A DNA stretch of 22,117 nucleotides from a virus. Shown piece after piece: positions 1 to 7,726 of the stretch. The notes below the pieces were generated by a model. That model was given only the letters and a program-made list of their open reading frames with translations. It did not search any database and was not told where the DNA came from. The position numbers were made by a program, and so were the translations under genes. The DNA lies in IMG/VR virus record IMGVR_UViG_3300009706_000071, positions 1 through 22,117 of that record; one strand, 5' to 3'. How positions within the stretch are numbered: the stretch's first letter is position 1; each line of letters starts with the position of its first letter.

Positions 1-1151
1 TATCACACATGAGTGTGAATAGTGTAGACAGTCCTCAATATGTTGATGGAAGTATTGACGTAATACATATGAGTGCAAATTCCGTGGATTCTGCCCAATA
101 CGTTGATGGCTCAATTGACAGAGTTCACCTAGCGGCAGATATTATTGATGGTACAAAGATTGCTAACGATGCAATTAATTCAGAACATATAGCAGCAGAC
201 AGTATAGATGCAGAACACTATGCAGCTGGTTCAGTAGATGCTACAGCCTTAGCAAGTAATGCAGTAACAACAGCTAAGATAGCAGCAGATGCAGTAACAG
301 CAGCTAAGATTGGTGACAATGTTATAAATAGTGAACATTATGCGGCAGGTAGTATTGATGCAGAACACCTAGCCTCAGATTCTGTAACGGAAGCTAAGAT
401 GGCGGCGAATTCTGTGGACTCTCAGGCTTATGTAGATGGAAGTATTGACTTAGCTCATATGTCTAGTCAATCAGTAGACGAAGACAATCTTTATATATCA
501 AATGCTGGTACTAATGGTTTTTTCTTGCAGAAACAATCAGGTAACAACGGTGGATTAACTTGGGCAGAAGTGCCTGAAGGTGAAGATTACATACCTAATG
601 GTTCTGTCATGGTGTTCTTTCAATCAGCCGCTCCTACAGGTTGGACTAAAGTTACATCACAAAATGATAAAACACTAAGGGTAGTATCAGGTAATGGTGG
701 TGGTACAGGTGGTGACTGGGCAATGTCTGCTGGTGAAACAACCTCAAACCATACTGGACACGTTCACGGTGGTGCGGCGCATACTCACACATCTGCGGCT
801 CACACGCACACAGGCGCTTCACACGTTCACGCTACTTCAGCAATGACACTTGCAACTTCTCAAATACCTTCACACACTCACTCTTATGATAAACCTATTG
901 GTGGTGCTGGTGGACATGCAATCTATGGAAATATCGATTATTCACAAAACGCCAATACTGGTGCTACAGGTGGTGGTGGTTCTCATACTCACGGAAATAC
1001 AGCCGCTACAACTCCGGGCGCTGGTGGTTCAACAACTCCGGGTGCAACAGGCTCAACTACTCCGGGCAATTCAAGTTCGGCTGGAGCGCACACACATACA
1101 ATACAAGCACCACGGTATATTGATGTTATAATTTGTAGTAAAGACGCATAA
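1..1151 (+). CDS. Phage tail-collar fibre protein, 5' truncated by the window edge
   Basis: Virion fibre that probably contacts the host surface. The first in-frame ATG is at 9, but the frame is open to the window edge and the first codons already belong to the repeat pattern, so the true start lies upstream. The first 160 or so visible residues are degenerate short repeats with recurring YVDGSID, SVDS and AEHxAAGSID units, a pattern typical of beta-helical or trimeric shaft regions. From about residue 197 the sequence turns into a tail-collar-like head: MVFFQSAAPTGW, then a His-rich stretch with many HTH/HVH pairs, the IPSHTHSY motif, a Gly/Thr/Pro-rich segment and the closing PRYIDVII strand. 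The H-x-H pairs are of the kind that bind metal in collar/short-fibre tips. Family assignment is secure; the receptor is unknown. Confidence 0.88.
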   Translation, partial: SHMSVNSVDSPQYVDGSIDVIHMSANSVDSAQYVDGSIDRVHLAADIIDGTKIANDAINSEHIAADSIDAEHYAAGSVDATALASNAVTTAKIAADAVTAAKIGDNVINSEHYAAGSIDAEHLASDSVTEAKMAANSVDSQAYVDGSIDLAHMSSQSVDEDNLYISNAGTNGFFLQKQSGNNGGLTWAEVPEGEDYIPNGSVMVFFQSAAPTGWTKVTSQNDKTLRVVSGNGGGTGGDWAMSAGETTSNHTGHVHGGAAHTHTSAAHTHTGASHVHATSAMTLATSQIPSHTHSYDKPIGGAGGHAIYGNIDYSQNANTGATGGGGSHTHGNTAATTPGAGGSTTPGATGSTTPGNSSSAGAHTHTIQAPRYIDVIICSKDA

Positions 1152-1161
1152 AGGAGATAAA

Positions 1162-1584
1162 ATGACAACATTAACAATAGTTAAAGAAGATAGTTTTGTA
1201 AAAGTAGATGGGGTTGGACTAACTCCAATAGACTGTTCAAGTCTTGCTTCTAACATACACGCTATACAATTTGATGGTTCAAATGGTGAAGTTCAATATA
1301 ATGATGGTACAGATAATTTAGCTATTACTGATATTAGTGCTTACTCAACTATTACAAACCTATGGACATCTGCTAAAGCTACTGCTGACACAGCCGCTTC
1401 AGATGCGGCAACTGCTCAAACAGCTTTAGAAGCTACATATGGGTACAAACGACAAAATGATGCAACTACTAAATATGCTTCTCTTGGTGACCAATTAGAC
1501 CAACAGTATAAAGATGCTGTAAATGGTACAACTACTTGGAAAGATGCTATAGCGGCAGTTAAGGCGGCACATCCAAAACCATAA
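1162..1584 (+). CDS. Small protein downstream of the fibre, function unknown
   Basis: 140 aa, start chosen from a good ribosome site (aaggag at 1151-1156, 5 nt before the ATG). The N-terminal half is beta-like and polar. Residues about 67-92 are Ala/Thr-rich and probably helical (repeated TADTAASDAATAQTA), and the C-terminus is basic. I do not recognise a family. Its position directly behind a tail fibre suggests a fibre-associated or assembly protein, but this is inference from context only. Confidence 0.75.
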   Translation: MTTLTIVKEDSFVKVDGVGLTPIDCSSLASNIHAIQFDGSNGEVQYNDGTDNLAITDISAYSTITNLWTSAKATADTAASDAATAQTALEATYGYKRQNDATTKYASLGDQLDQQYKDAVNGTTTWKDAIAAVKAAHPKP

Positions 1585-1623
1585 GCGTATGATGTAATAA
1601 ATTAACCTAGGAGGAGGTTTTTT

Positions 1624-1935
1624 ATGGCTAAAGGTAAAAAAGAATTAAAAGTTGAGTACACGTGTCCGCTTGGTAGCGAGTGCGAAGAGATACGAGACAA
1701 CAAAATGTTTCGGTGTATGTGGTACACCATGATTGCTGGAACTGACCCTAACACAGGAAAACTTATTGATGAGTGGACGTGTGCTATTACTTGGATGCCT
1801 ACCCTACAGATTGAAATGGCTAATACCAATAGAGGTCAGACTGCGGCTATGGAGTCTTGGCGTAATGAAACAGTTAAAGGACAAAAAGAATTTAATTCTT
1901 TAATTGGAAACGAAGTTAAGAAGAAACTTAAATGA
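1624..1935 (+). CDS. Conserved-looking small hypothetical protein
   Basis: 103 aa with a very strong ribosome site (aggaggagg at about 1609-1617). The N-terminus is Lys-rich, followed by a Cys/Trp-containing core with cysteines in CPLGSEC, FRCMWY and EWTCAI, and the C-terminus is charged. The Cys spacing is irregular and does not make a clear zinc-binding motif. The stop overlaps the next ATG (ATGA at 1932-1935), so it is translationally coupled to the 2OG-oxygenase gene. Function unknown. The MWYTMIAG and WTCAITWMP segments suggest a compact beta domain. Confidence 0.75.
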   Translation: MAKGKKELKVEYTCPLGSECEEIRDNKMFRCMWYTMIAGTDPNTGKLIDEWTCAITWMPTLQIEMANTNRGQTAAMESWRNETVKGQKEFNSLIGNEVKKKLK

Positions 1936-2510
1936 ATAATTTATTTGACTATGTCACAGTTGAAAACTTAGTATCAGCAGAATTATCTAAAGAGATACTA
2001 AACATAGCAAACAGGGATAACTCAAGTTTTTGGAAAGACCATCCTTTTTCGCACACTCCTGATAAACCGGAAACTTTCCATGTCAATTGGTCAGTTCAAG
2101 ATTGTAACCCTGAATTAGATGCCTTAATAAGTCCTATTATTTGTACAGCAATAGATAGATATTCAGAAATTATTAAACCTATTACTGGGTATGAAAGCGA
2201 AAGGCATGGCGATATAACTAATCAATTTACTGTTCCGAGGTTAAATCGTTATGAAACTGGCGATAAAATGGCAGACCATGCCGATGCTTCCTCAATCACT
2301 AATGTAAAGCACCATTATCATGCTCCTGTGTTAAGTTTTGTAGGATTATTAAATAATGATTTTGAAGGTGGTAAGTTTTCAATTAGAGATAAAGAATACA
2401 ATTTAAAAGCTGGTGATGTTGTAACGTTCCCTTCTTTTTTTATGTATATACATGGGGCTTCAGAAGTTTTTAAAGGAACTAGGTATTCTTTTGTATCTTG
2501 GGCGCATTAA
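1932..2510 (+). CDS. 2-oxoglutarate/Fe(II)-dependent oxygenase
   Basis: 192 aa double-stranded beta-helix oxygenase of the prolyl-4-hydroxylase type. Such enzymes use 2-oxoglutarate and O2 to hydroxylate a protein or small-molecule substrate. The iron triad is visible as H116-x-D118 (in MADHADASS) and H174 (in MYIHGASEVF), with R184 (KGTRYSF) placed to bind 2-oxoglutarate. EGGKFSIRD and LKAGDVVTFPS are the usual strands between them. The start overlaps the preceding stop, and its own stop touches the ATG of the halogenase with no spacing, so the two enzymes are made together. The substrate cannot be read from sequence. A virion protein, a host protein, or the product or substrate of the halogenase are all possible. 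Confidence 0.9.
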   Translation: MNNLFDYVTVENLVSAELSKEILNIANRDNSSFWKDHPFSHTPDKPETFHVNWSVQDCNPELDALISPIICTAIDRYSEIIKPITGYESERHGDITNQFTVPRLNRYETGDKMADHADASSITNVKHHYHAPVLSFVGLLNNDFEGGKFSIRDKEYNLKAGDVVTFPSFFMYIHGASEVFKGTRYSFVSWAH

Positions 2511-3977
2511 ATGAGAGTAGTAAATGATATTGTAATTGTAGGTGGTGGAACATCAGGTTGGTTAAGTGCGGCTTACTTGTCTAATAATCTTGATTGTAGA
2601 GTTACAATCATTGACAAAGAGGTTGGCAATCCTATTGGAGTTGGTGAAGCTACACTTTTGAACTTTAAAGAATTTCTTCATGCTTGTAATTTACCTATAG
2701 AAAGTTGGTTTAATCCAATTTCAGCAACATATAAATCAGGTGGTTTATTTAGGGATTGGAACGAAATAGGAAAAGAAATTTGGCATCCTTTTGCTATGAA
2801 CTATTGGGTAGAAAATAAAAAATATTATACTGAGAAATTAAGTGGTATTACAAAATATGATTTATGGACGGACTGTCAAAATTTAGATTTCAAAAAATAT
2901 GGTACAAGGTCTTATGATTTGTGTGTATTGCATAAAAAAATAAATGTAGAAGCAAACCAAGCATATCATGTTGATTGCGGCAAACTTGTTACATATATTA
3001 AAGAGGCTTTAAAATATAAAGTAAATTTCATTCAAAGTGAAATGACAAAAATTGAAAGAGTTAGTGATAATGGAAATATTAAAAGCCTAACTTTAAAGAA
3101 TGGAAATGTGGTCAAGGGTGATTTGTTTATTGATTGTTCAGGTTTTTTAGAACTATTAAAAAATAAACCAATTAGAAATAATTTAAAAAATCGTTTAATA
3201 TGCGATACAGCAGTATGTGGTAGATTAGACAAAGACGAAAATATAAAACCTTACGCTGATTTCACAGCAAAAGAAAGTGGTTGGATTTGGGAAATTCCTA
3301 CACAAGACAGGCTAGGAACAGGATATGTGTTTAATAAAAGCCTACTAGACGTTGATGACGCCATGTTACAACTAAGTAACCATCATAAAGGTAGTATTAA
3401 ACCTGAAGATATGAGGATGTTAGATTGGAAGCCTTTTTATAATGAGAACTTTTGGCATGAAAATGTAGTGTCTATAGGACTTTCATCAGGGTTTATTGAG
3501 CCATTAGAAAGTACAGGGATTGCTTTAATTATGGAAGGAATTTATCAATTAACCCATCAAATTAGAGAAAATTCATACAACTATAAAAATGTTGAAATAT
3601 ATAATCACATAATGAGCGAATTCTTTGAATCAAGTGTTGATTTTGTAGGTTCACATTACACTCTTACAAAAAGAACAGACCCTTTTTGGCAAGAAGCAAA
3701 CTCTTATATAAAGATTTCGGATAGGCAAAAACATTATATGGACGTATTAAAAAATCCTAATGTGAGTGTTGGGTGTTCTATAAATAGCTATTCGTTTCAA
3801 GGTAGTATGAACTGGACTACTTGGTTAATTCAACAAGGATGTGAGGTTGCTAAAAGAAATCTTGACGATAGTTTAAGAATATTAGAAAGAGAAAACAATG
3901 AAAATAATCTACATAACCCTATGTATGGTACAGATAATGCAGAATATATTAAACATTTAAATCAACTTTGGACATGA
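2511..3977 (+). CDS. Flavin-dependent (tryptophan-type) halogenase
   Basis: 488 aa, close to the usual length for this family. FADH2-dependent halogenases make hypohalous acid, pass it to an active-site lysine and halogenate an electron-rich substrate. Visible motifs are: the FAD-binding VGGGTSGWLSAAYL (residues 10-23), GVGEATLLNF (43-52), a lysine K75 (SATYKSGG) in the position of the PrnA catalytic lysine, the diagnostic W-I-W-E-I-P (258-263) that separates halogenases from monooxygenases, and SSGFIEPLESTGI (325-337) carrying the Glu/Ser pair. All key residues are present, so it looks functional. Bases 3001-3060 hold only 14 G/C of 60, lower than the flanking secreted genes, which hints at separate ancestry. 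Phage halogenases are known from marine cyanophages. The substrate here is unknown, and tryptophan should not be assumed. Confidence 0.93.
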   Translation: MRVVNDIVIVGGGTSGWLSAAYLSNNLDCRVTIIDKEVGNPIGVGEATLLNFKEFLHACNLPIESWFNPISATYKSGGLFRDWNEIGKEIWHPFAMNYWVENKKYYTEKLSGITKYDLWTDCQNLDFKKYGTRSYDLCVLHKKINVEANQAYHVDCGKLVTYIKEALKYKVNFIQSEMTKIERVSDNGNIKSLTLKNGNVVKGDLFIDCSGFLELLKNKPIRNNLKNRLICDTAVCGRLDKDENIKPYADFTAKESGWIWEIPTQDRLGTGYVFNKSLLDVDDAMLQLSNHHKGSIKPEDMRMLDWKPFYNENFWHENVVSIGLSSGFIEPLESTGIALIMEGIYQLTHQIRENSYNYKNVEIYNHIMSEFFESSVDFVGSHYTLTKRTDPFWQEANSYIKISDRQKHYMDVLKNPNVSVGCSINSYSFQGSMNWTTWLIQQGCEVAKRNLDDSLRILERENNENNLHNPMYGTDNAEYIKHLNQLWT

Positions 3978-4540
3978 TACAAAAAAAGATAAATAACGCA
4001 ATAGCCTTTGGCATAGTAATGTGCTTTCTTATACTATCCTTTGCGGCTATGGCAGAAGAAAGCACCATCAACCAAAACACAACGTCTACAGTAACGAGCA
4101 ATGGCGTAAACGAGACCACAGTCAAGTCTGCACCGCCAAGCGCCATATCTCCGAATGTAGGCGGAAGCAACTCAGACCTATGTACTATCTCATCTAGTGG
4201 TGCTTTAGGCACTCAAATCTTATCCTTGAGCCTAGGAGCTACATATACAGAGGCAAATTGTTTATTATTAAAGAAGGCAAGAATGCTTTATTCGGCTGGT
4301 ATGAAGGTGGCTAGTGTATCTTTGCTTTGTCAAGACCCAGCTATATTTGAAGCTATGAAAATGGCTGGAACAAGTTGTCCATACCTTGGCTTAATTGGCG
4401 ATGAAGCCGCTAGAGCTTGGGAAGTTCATACAGATAAAATTCCATTACCAAAGGAACAAAATGAAGCAACGACTGCTGAAAAGAGGGATAGTGCCATTAA
4501 GATTATGGGCGCTGTTGCTTCTGCTTTCTTATTCTTTTAG
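3974..4540 (+). CDS. Secreted protein 1 of five, function unknown
   Basis: 188 aa from the ATG at 3974, which overlaps the halogenase stop as ATGA. A TTG six bases upstream is possible but less natural. The N-terminus is a classic signal peptide (basic residues, hydrophobic IAFGIVMCFLILSFAAMA, cleavage after AMA). Mature residues 25-70 are Ser/Thr/Asn-rich and flexible. A second part has four cysteines (DLCTI, ANCLLL, LLCQD, TSCPY) likely to form disulfides after export, followed by a short helix and a hydrophobic C-terminus (IMGAVASAFLFF) that could be a membrane tail. No family recognised. It is translated in step with the halogenase and is the first of a run of exported proteins. Confidence 0.8.
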   Translation: MIQKKINNAIAFGIVMCFLILSFAAMAEESTINQNTTSTVTSNGVNETTVKSAPPSAISPNVGGSNSDLCTISSSGALGTQILSLSLGATYTEANCLLLKKARMLYSAGMKVASVSLLCQDPAIFEAMKMAGTSCPYLGLIGDEAARAWEVHTDKIPLPKEQNEATTAEKRDSAIKIMGAVASAFLFF

Positions 4541-5351
4541 TACATTTGCCTACACATTTGGTTACACACCTAATGCCGCTTTAAATGGTTTAGAATGGTC
4601 AATGAACCCAACCTATATTGGCACTAATGCTGTTGGTGGTATGGAGGTATCAGGAGTCATTTACAAGTACACACCAATTAAAAACAAAGCAGATGATTAC
4701 GTTGTCACACTAGAGAATGACAAGGTAGGTGGTGGTTACGTGTTTCAAGATAAACAAGATTGGTCACAACGAGAAGGCGGTCTAGAGGTAAGAAGAACAA
4801 TAGCATTACCCTATACACCGATTGCAGTATTTGGTGATGGCAGACTCAAACAAGAAGGCACAGGAAGCATTGAAGGTGCAGACGTTAAATACATCTACCG
4901 ATTTGATAATTGTTTTATCCCACAAAGCGACCCTAACTGTCCGGGATATGTCAAACCTAAACCGCCTCCAATACCTGACATTCCTGACTATGATGCATTA
5001 GAAGATGAGGCAGTTAAATTAGCACAAGAAAAAACAGATAGAGATTTATCTGAAGAAGAACAAGCAGAGGAAGACAAAGAAGAAGATGAAGAAGACTCTG
5101 AGATGCAATTTCTTTTAGCTAATACAACCAATGCCTTAACAATAGCCAACGAAGCATCGCAGTCTGTACTTATGCAAGCTATTAATAAGGCTACCAATCT
5201 TAACAATTATTATGTTGCTGTAATACCTGACAGTTACTACCAAGATTCTATTACTTTACAAGGTGGTACTATAGTGGATAATAGAAGAGCATTAAGGAGC
5301 TTGGGGCAAGACAATTTAATGAATGAAATGATAGAGGAGCAATACAAATGA
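4461..5351 (+). CDS. Secreted protein 2 of five, acidic linker
   Basis: 296 aa from ATG 4461, chosen because aaggaac lies just upstream and because residues 1-32 then form a proper signal peptide (MKQRLLKRG, hydrophobic ALLLLLSYSF, cleavage near TFA). The longer frame from 4395 would bury that signal. The first 80 bases overlap the preceding gene in another frame. The mature N-terminal domain (about 30-170) is beta-rich and contains a Cys pair (DNCFIPQSDPNC). A Pro-rich hinge and a strongly acidic Glu/Asp run (about 195-215) follow, then a helical C-terminal domain. No lipobox and no enzyme motif seen. It ends with a 4-bp overlap onto the next secreted gene. Function unknown. Confidence 0.8.
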   Translation: MKQRLLKRGIVPLRLWALLLLLSYSFSTFAYTFGYTPNAALNGLEWSMNPTYIGTNAVGGMEVSGVIYKYTPIKNKADDYVVTLENDKVGGGYVFQDKQDWSQREGGLEVRRTIALPYTPIAVFGDGRLKQEGTGSIEGADVKYIYRFDNCFIPQSDPNCPGYVKPKPPPIPDIPDYDALEDEAVKLAQEKTDRDLSEEEQAEEDKEEDEEDSEMQFLLANTTNALTIANEASQSVLMQAINKATNLNNYYVAVIPDSYYQDSITLQGGTIVDNRRALRSLGQDNLMNEMIEEQYK

Positions 5352-5839
5352 AAAAACTATTAATAACACTTAGCTTTATACTTAGTGCAAGTCCAATTAT
5401 GGCGGCAGATATTGATGGCACAGTTGAATCGAGATGCACTATAGCAACTACTACACCGGGCGCTTATGGAAACCCAAACGCTTATACGTTAACGACTGAC
5501 CCAGCTAGTGCTGGTAGCGTACCTGTAATTCGTTTTGATACAACTTTAGCATCAGCGTACCTCGCTCAAGTGACCTACCCTACTAGCTTTAGCTCAAGCC
5601 CATCATTGTCAGACAATGTAACGTGGACTGGTGCTGTATCTGTAAACGCTACAGGAGATGCTGGAATGTCAGGCTATCAGGCGGCAAGTACCTCAACTGG
5701 GGCAATGCGTTCTTACCCACTTTCAGTAGCTGGTAGTGTGTGGCTACAATCAACGTCAATAGCTGTATATGGTGGCAACAGAGCTTTTCCGGGCGGTGCA
5801 TACAAAGCAGTAGTATTAGCTGAATGCGTTGCTCAATAG
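5348..5839 (+). CDS. Secreted protein 3 of five, pilin-like all-beta protein
   Basis: 163 aa with an obvious signal peptide (MKKLLITLSFILSASPIMA, cleavage before ADIDG). The mature protein is rich in Thr, Ser, Ala, Gly and Tyr, with alternating hydrophobic strands and only two cysteines, one near each end (SRCTI and AECVA), well placed for one disulfide. The last strand, GAYKAVVLAEC, resembles the closing strand of pilin or spore-coat-U-like subunits. That similarity is only in style. I cannot confirm homology. Start ATG overlaps the previous stop (ATGA at 5348-5351). Confidence 0.78.
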   Translation: MKKLLITLSFILSASPIMAADIDGTVESRCTIATTTPGAYGNPNAYTLTTDPASAGSVPVIRFDTTLASAYLAQVTYPTSFSSSPSLSDNVTWTGAVSVNATGDAGMSGYQAASTSTGAMRSYPLSVAGSVWLQSTSIAVYGGNRAFPGGAYKAVVLAECVAQ

Positions 5840-6201
5840 CATTATGTTTATTACTGTTTAATTACGCAGTACATAGTCATGAGCAAACACCAACTTATCC
5901 TAAGTGGTCAGTTAGTGGAGTAGATGGAATTAAGAAGACACAAATTAGGTTATGGAACTCAAGACCTAATGTAGAGTATTACGAGATAGGAGTGTTTAAA
6001 GAAGACTTAGAAACACCAATACCTTTTGTTACAGCTTACAAAATTGTACCTTTAGGATACTTAAAAGAAGTAAAGTTTGATGTTTACATCAGAGAAAGTA
6101 ACATTAAGGATGCTAAGTACGTTTGTTCATTGTCTAAATTAAGGAGTAATGATATGAGTAAGACCTTGGTAGCTACTAGAATATGCTCAAAATTTCAATA
6201 A
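5824..6201 (+). CDS. Secreted protein 4 of five, Ig-like or chaperone-like fold
   Basis: 125 aa. The start at 5824 overlaps the previous gene by 16 bases and has no clear ribosome site, so translation is probably coupled. Residues 1-18 (RCSIALCLLLFNYAVHS) make a signal peptide. The mature part is a series of beta strands (WSVSGV, TQIRLWNS, EYYEIGVFK, FVTAYKIVPL, EVKFDVYIRE, KYVCSLSK, LVATRICSK). The order of strands, with a conserved-looking Asn/Pro turn and a late Arg, recalls one Ig-like domain of PapD-type chaperones, but the length fits only one domain. Two cysteines near the C-terminus may pair. Function unknown. Confidence 0.72.
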   Translation: MRCSIALCLLLFNYAVHSHEQTPTYPKWSVSGVDGIKKTQIRLWNSRPNVEYYEIGVFKEDLETPIPFVTAYKIVPLGYLKEVKFDVYIRESNIKDAKYVCSLSKLRSNDMSKTLVATRICSKFQ

Positions 6202-6608
6202 AGTGGTTGCTGTTAGTTATGTTAAGTACACAAACGATAGCTAACAGTACCTCACTAAATTTACAATTACCGAGTAGTGGTTCTAGTTTTGGCGTTGACA
6301 GTATTAAAGCTGGTGACTTAGACTGCTCCAATTCTATTGGCGGTTCAACAAATTTTGAATTAGGCTTAACTGGAATAATTAATAATGCTACTTCTTTGTT
6401 TAGTACAGAAGACAAAAACAATCCACAGACCAAAGATTTAGGCTTATATGCTAGGTTAATAATCCCTTTAGATGCACCAAAAGAACGAATTAATTGTAAT
6501 ACGCTTTATCAACTTGAACTGCAAAGACGTAGGCTAGAAGTTGAAAAGTTGCGCCAAGAAATAGAACTGTTAAAATCTATGCAACAAGGAGACGGATTTG
6601 ACAACTGA
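6183..6608 (+). CDS. Secreted protein 5 of five, C-terminal coiled coil
   Basis: 141 aa, overlapping the preceding gene by 19 bases. The signal peptide is residues 1-20 (KISIKWLLLVMLSTQTIA). The mature N-terminal part is beta-like with FGVDSIKAGDLDCSN and two cysteines (LDCSN, INCNT) that may pair. LYARLIIPLD is a probable membrane-facing or strand segment. Residues about 104-135 are a clear amphipathic helix (LYQLELQRRRLEVEKLRQEIELLK) with heptad-spaced Leu, so it probably oligomerises. No known family assigned. It closes the run of exported proteins and overlaps the next gene by 11 bases. Confidence 0.78.
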   Translation: MLKISIKWLLLVMLSTQTIANSTSLNLQLPSSGSSFGVDSIKAGDLDCSNSIGGSTNFELGLTGIINNATSLFSTEDKNNPQTKDLGLYARLIIPLDAPKERINCNTLYQLELQRRRLEVEKLRQEIELLKSMQQGDGFDN

Positions 6609-7068
6609 TTTAGGTGACAAGGTAGCAGAGATAGAAGGACTATCTAGCAAAAAAGTTAAGGTTGGAGGTTTAAAACTTAGTGGTACTAGCATTATGGGGT
6701 TGTTAGCTTTAATCTCAACGCTAGTAGGCACAATGTATGGCGGTTTTTTAATGTACCAAAAGGTTGAGTCTCTAGCTTCTTTAGACCTTGGAGCTATAAG
6801 CTCTCAAATGAAAAAGACCTCTGCTGACGTACTCCGAGTAGAAGAGGTAGCTTCAGCTATTAAAATAGAATTAAAAGAAGACCTATCTCGACTTCGTGAC
6901 AGTAGTTATAATCTTGAAAACAGAATAGATACTAAACTTCAATCTATAGATGTACGTATAACTAACATGGATAATAAGTTAGACAAATTTGACATACAGC
7001 TCGATGCTACAGAAGAAAAGTTAATGAAGCGAATACAACAGTCATTAGACAATCCATTAAACAACTGA
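6598..7068 (+). CDS. Single-span membrane protein with long coiled coil
   Basis: 156 aa. The start is a TTG at 6598, supported by the ribosome site aaggag (6587-6592) at a good distance. No ATG upstream fits. Residues 31-53 (SIMGLLALISTLVGTMYGGFLMY) form one transmembrane helix. After it, residues 58-150 are charged and helical, with an IDxKLQSIDVRITNMDNKLDKF pattern typical of coiled coils. No enzyme signature. Position between the exported proteins and the holin-like gene suggests a lysis-related or envelope-spanning role, perhaps comparable to an inner-membrane spanin, but no partner is evident and this is inference. Confidence 0.75.
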   Translation: MTTDLGDKVAEIEGLSSKKVKVGGLKLSGTSIMGLLALISTLVGTMYGGFLMYQKVESLASLDLGAISSQMKKTSADVLRVEEVASAIKIELKEDLSRLRDSSYNLENRIDTKLQSIDVRITNMDNKLDKFDIQLDATEEKLMKRIQQSLDNPLNN

Positions 7069-7085
7069 TAACATAGGAAGTATTG

Positions 7086-7280
7086 ATGACAATTCAAGAA
7101 AGAATGCAGATGCAACTGGATAAACAGGATAGACAGATATCTGACCTATATAAAGATGTCAGAGAGATTAAAAACATGAACCTCAAATTTATGTCAATGG
7201 GTAAAGGTTTATTAATTGGTTTTGCAGTAATGGTCGCTAGTGATTTTGGTATTGCTGAATTAATTATGAGGGTTATATGA
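7086..7280 (+). CDS. Small membrane protein
   Basis: 64 aa. The ATG at 7086 is preferred over a TTG three bases earlier because aggaag (7075-7080) lies at standard spacing. The N-terminal 35 residues are a charged amphipathic helix (QMQLDKQDRQISDLYKDVRE). Residues 41-60 form a single membrane span (GLLIGFAVMVASDFGIAELI). It overlaps the holin-like gene as ATGA. The small size and one span suit a holin or antiholin partner, but there is no specific signature. Confidence 0.72.
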   Translation: MTIQERMQMQLDKQDRQISDLYKDVREIKNMNLKFMSMGKGLLIGFAVMVASDFGIAELIMRVI

Positions 7281-7717
7281 TTAGTTTTTTAGCAAACATA
7301 GCTCCAATAGCTTTAGGTTTTCTTGGTAAGTTATTTGCCTTAAAGAGTCAAGCGGCTCAAGAACAACAGAAGCTAATGATAGAGAACATGCAAGCTCGCA
7401 ATGATTCTATCAATCAAGCAAGAGCGGCGGCAGACAAAGAATCCCCTATGGCGGCTTGGAACAGGCGCATAATCATTCTTGTAATATTAGCGTTAGTTAT
7501 CTTTACTCAGGTAGCACCTGTAGTCTTTAATGCTGAAATGGTTATACCAACAACTAAAGAAGGTTATAACTTTTTAGGTATGTTTCAAATTACCCCTGAC
7601 GTAGTAGAGTATGTAACTGTACAAGCTGGTTCAGTAGTTAAGATGGATGAACTATTTGGATGGGCAACAATGATAATCGAGTTCTATTTTGGAGCGCAAC
7701 TTGCCAAAGGCAAATAA
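7277..7717 (+). CDS. Holin-like protein with three hydrophobic segments
   Basis: 146 aa. Hydrophobic segments sit at about 1-20 (ISFLANIAPIALGFLGKLFAL), 64-84 (RIIILVILALVIFTQVAPVVF) and 124-142 (LFGWATMIIEFYFGAQLAKG). Between the first two is a charged helix containing AAADKESPMAAWNRR. This arrangement resembles the three-TM holins of gene transfer agents and related phages, which perforate the inner membrane to release lysin. Start is coupled to the upstream small membrane gene. Next gene is DUF1353, a common neighbour of holins. The family call is by layout, not by a diagnostic residue. Confidence 0.72.
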   Translation: MISFLANIAPIALGFLGKLFALKSQAAQEQQKLMIENMQARNDSINQARAAADKESPMAAWNRRIIILVILALVIFTQVAPVVFNAEMVIPTTKEGYNFLGMFQITPDVVEYVTVQAGSVVKMDELFGWATMIIEFYFGAQLAKGK

Positions 7718-7726
7718 GGAGACAAT

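Noticed and set aside
3968-3976. TTG at 3968 as start of the first secreted gene
   Set aside because: ATG at 3974 overlaps the halogenase stop as ATGA and fits the rest of the operon style.
4395-4460. Start at 4395 for the second secreted gene
   Set aside because: It would put a polar stretch before the signal peptide; ATG 4461 has a ribosome site.
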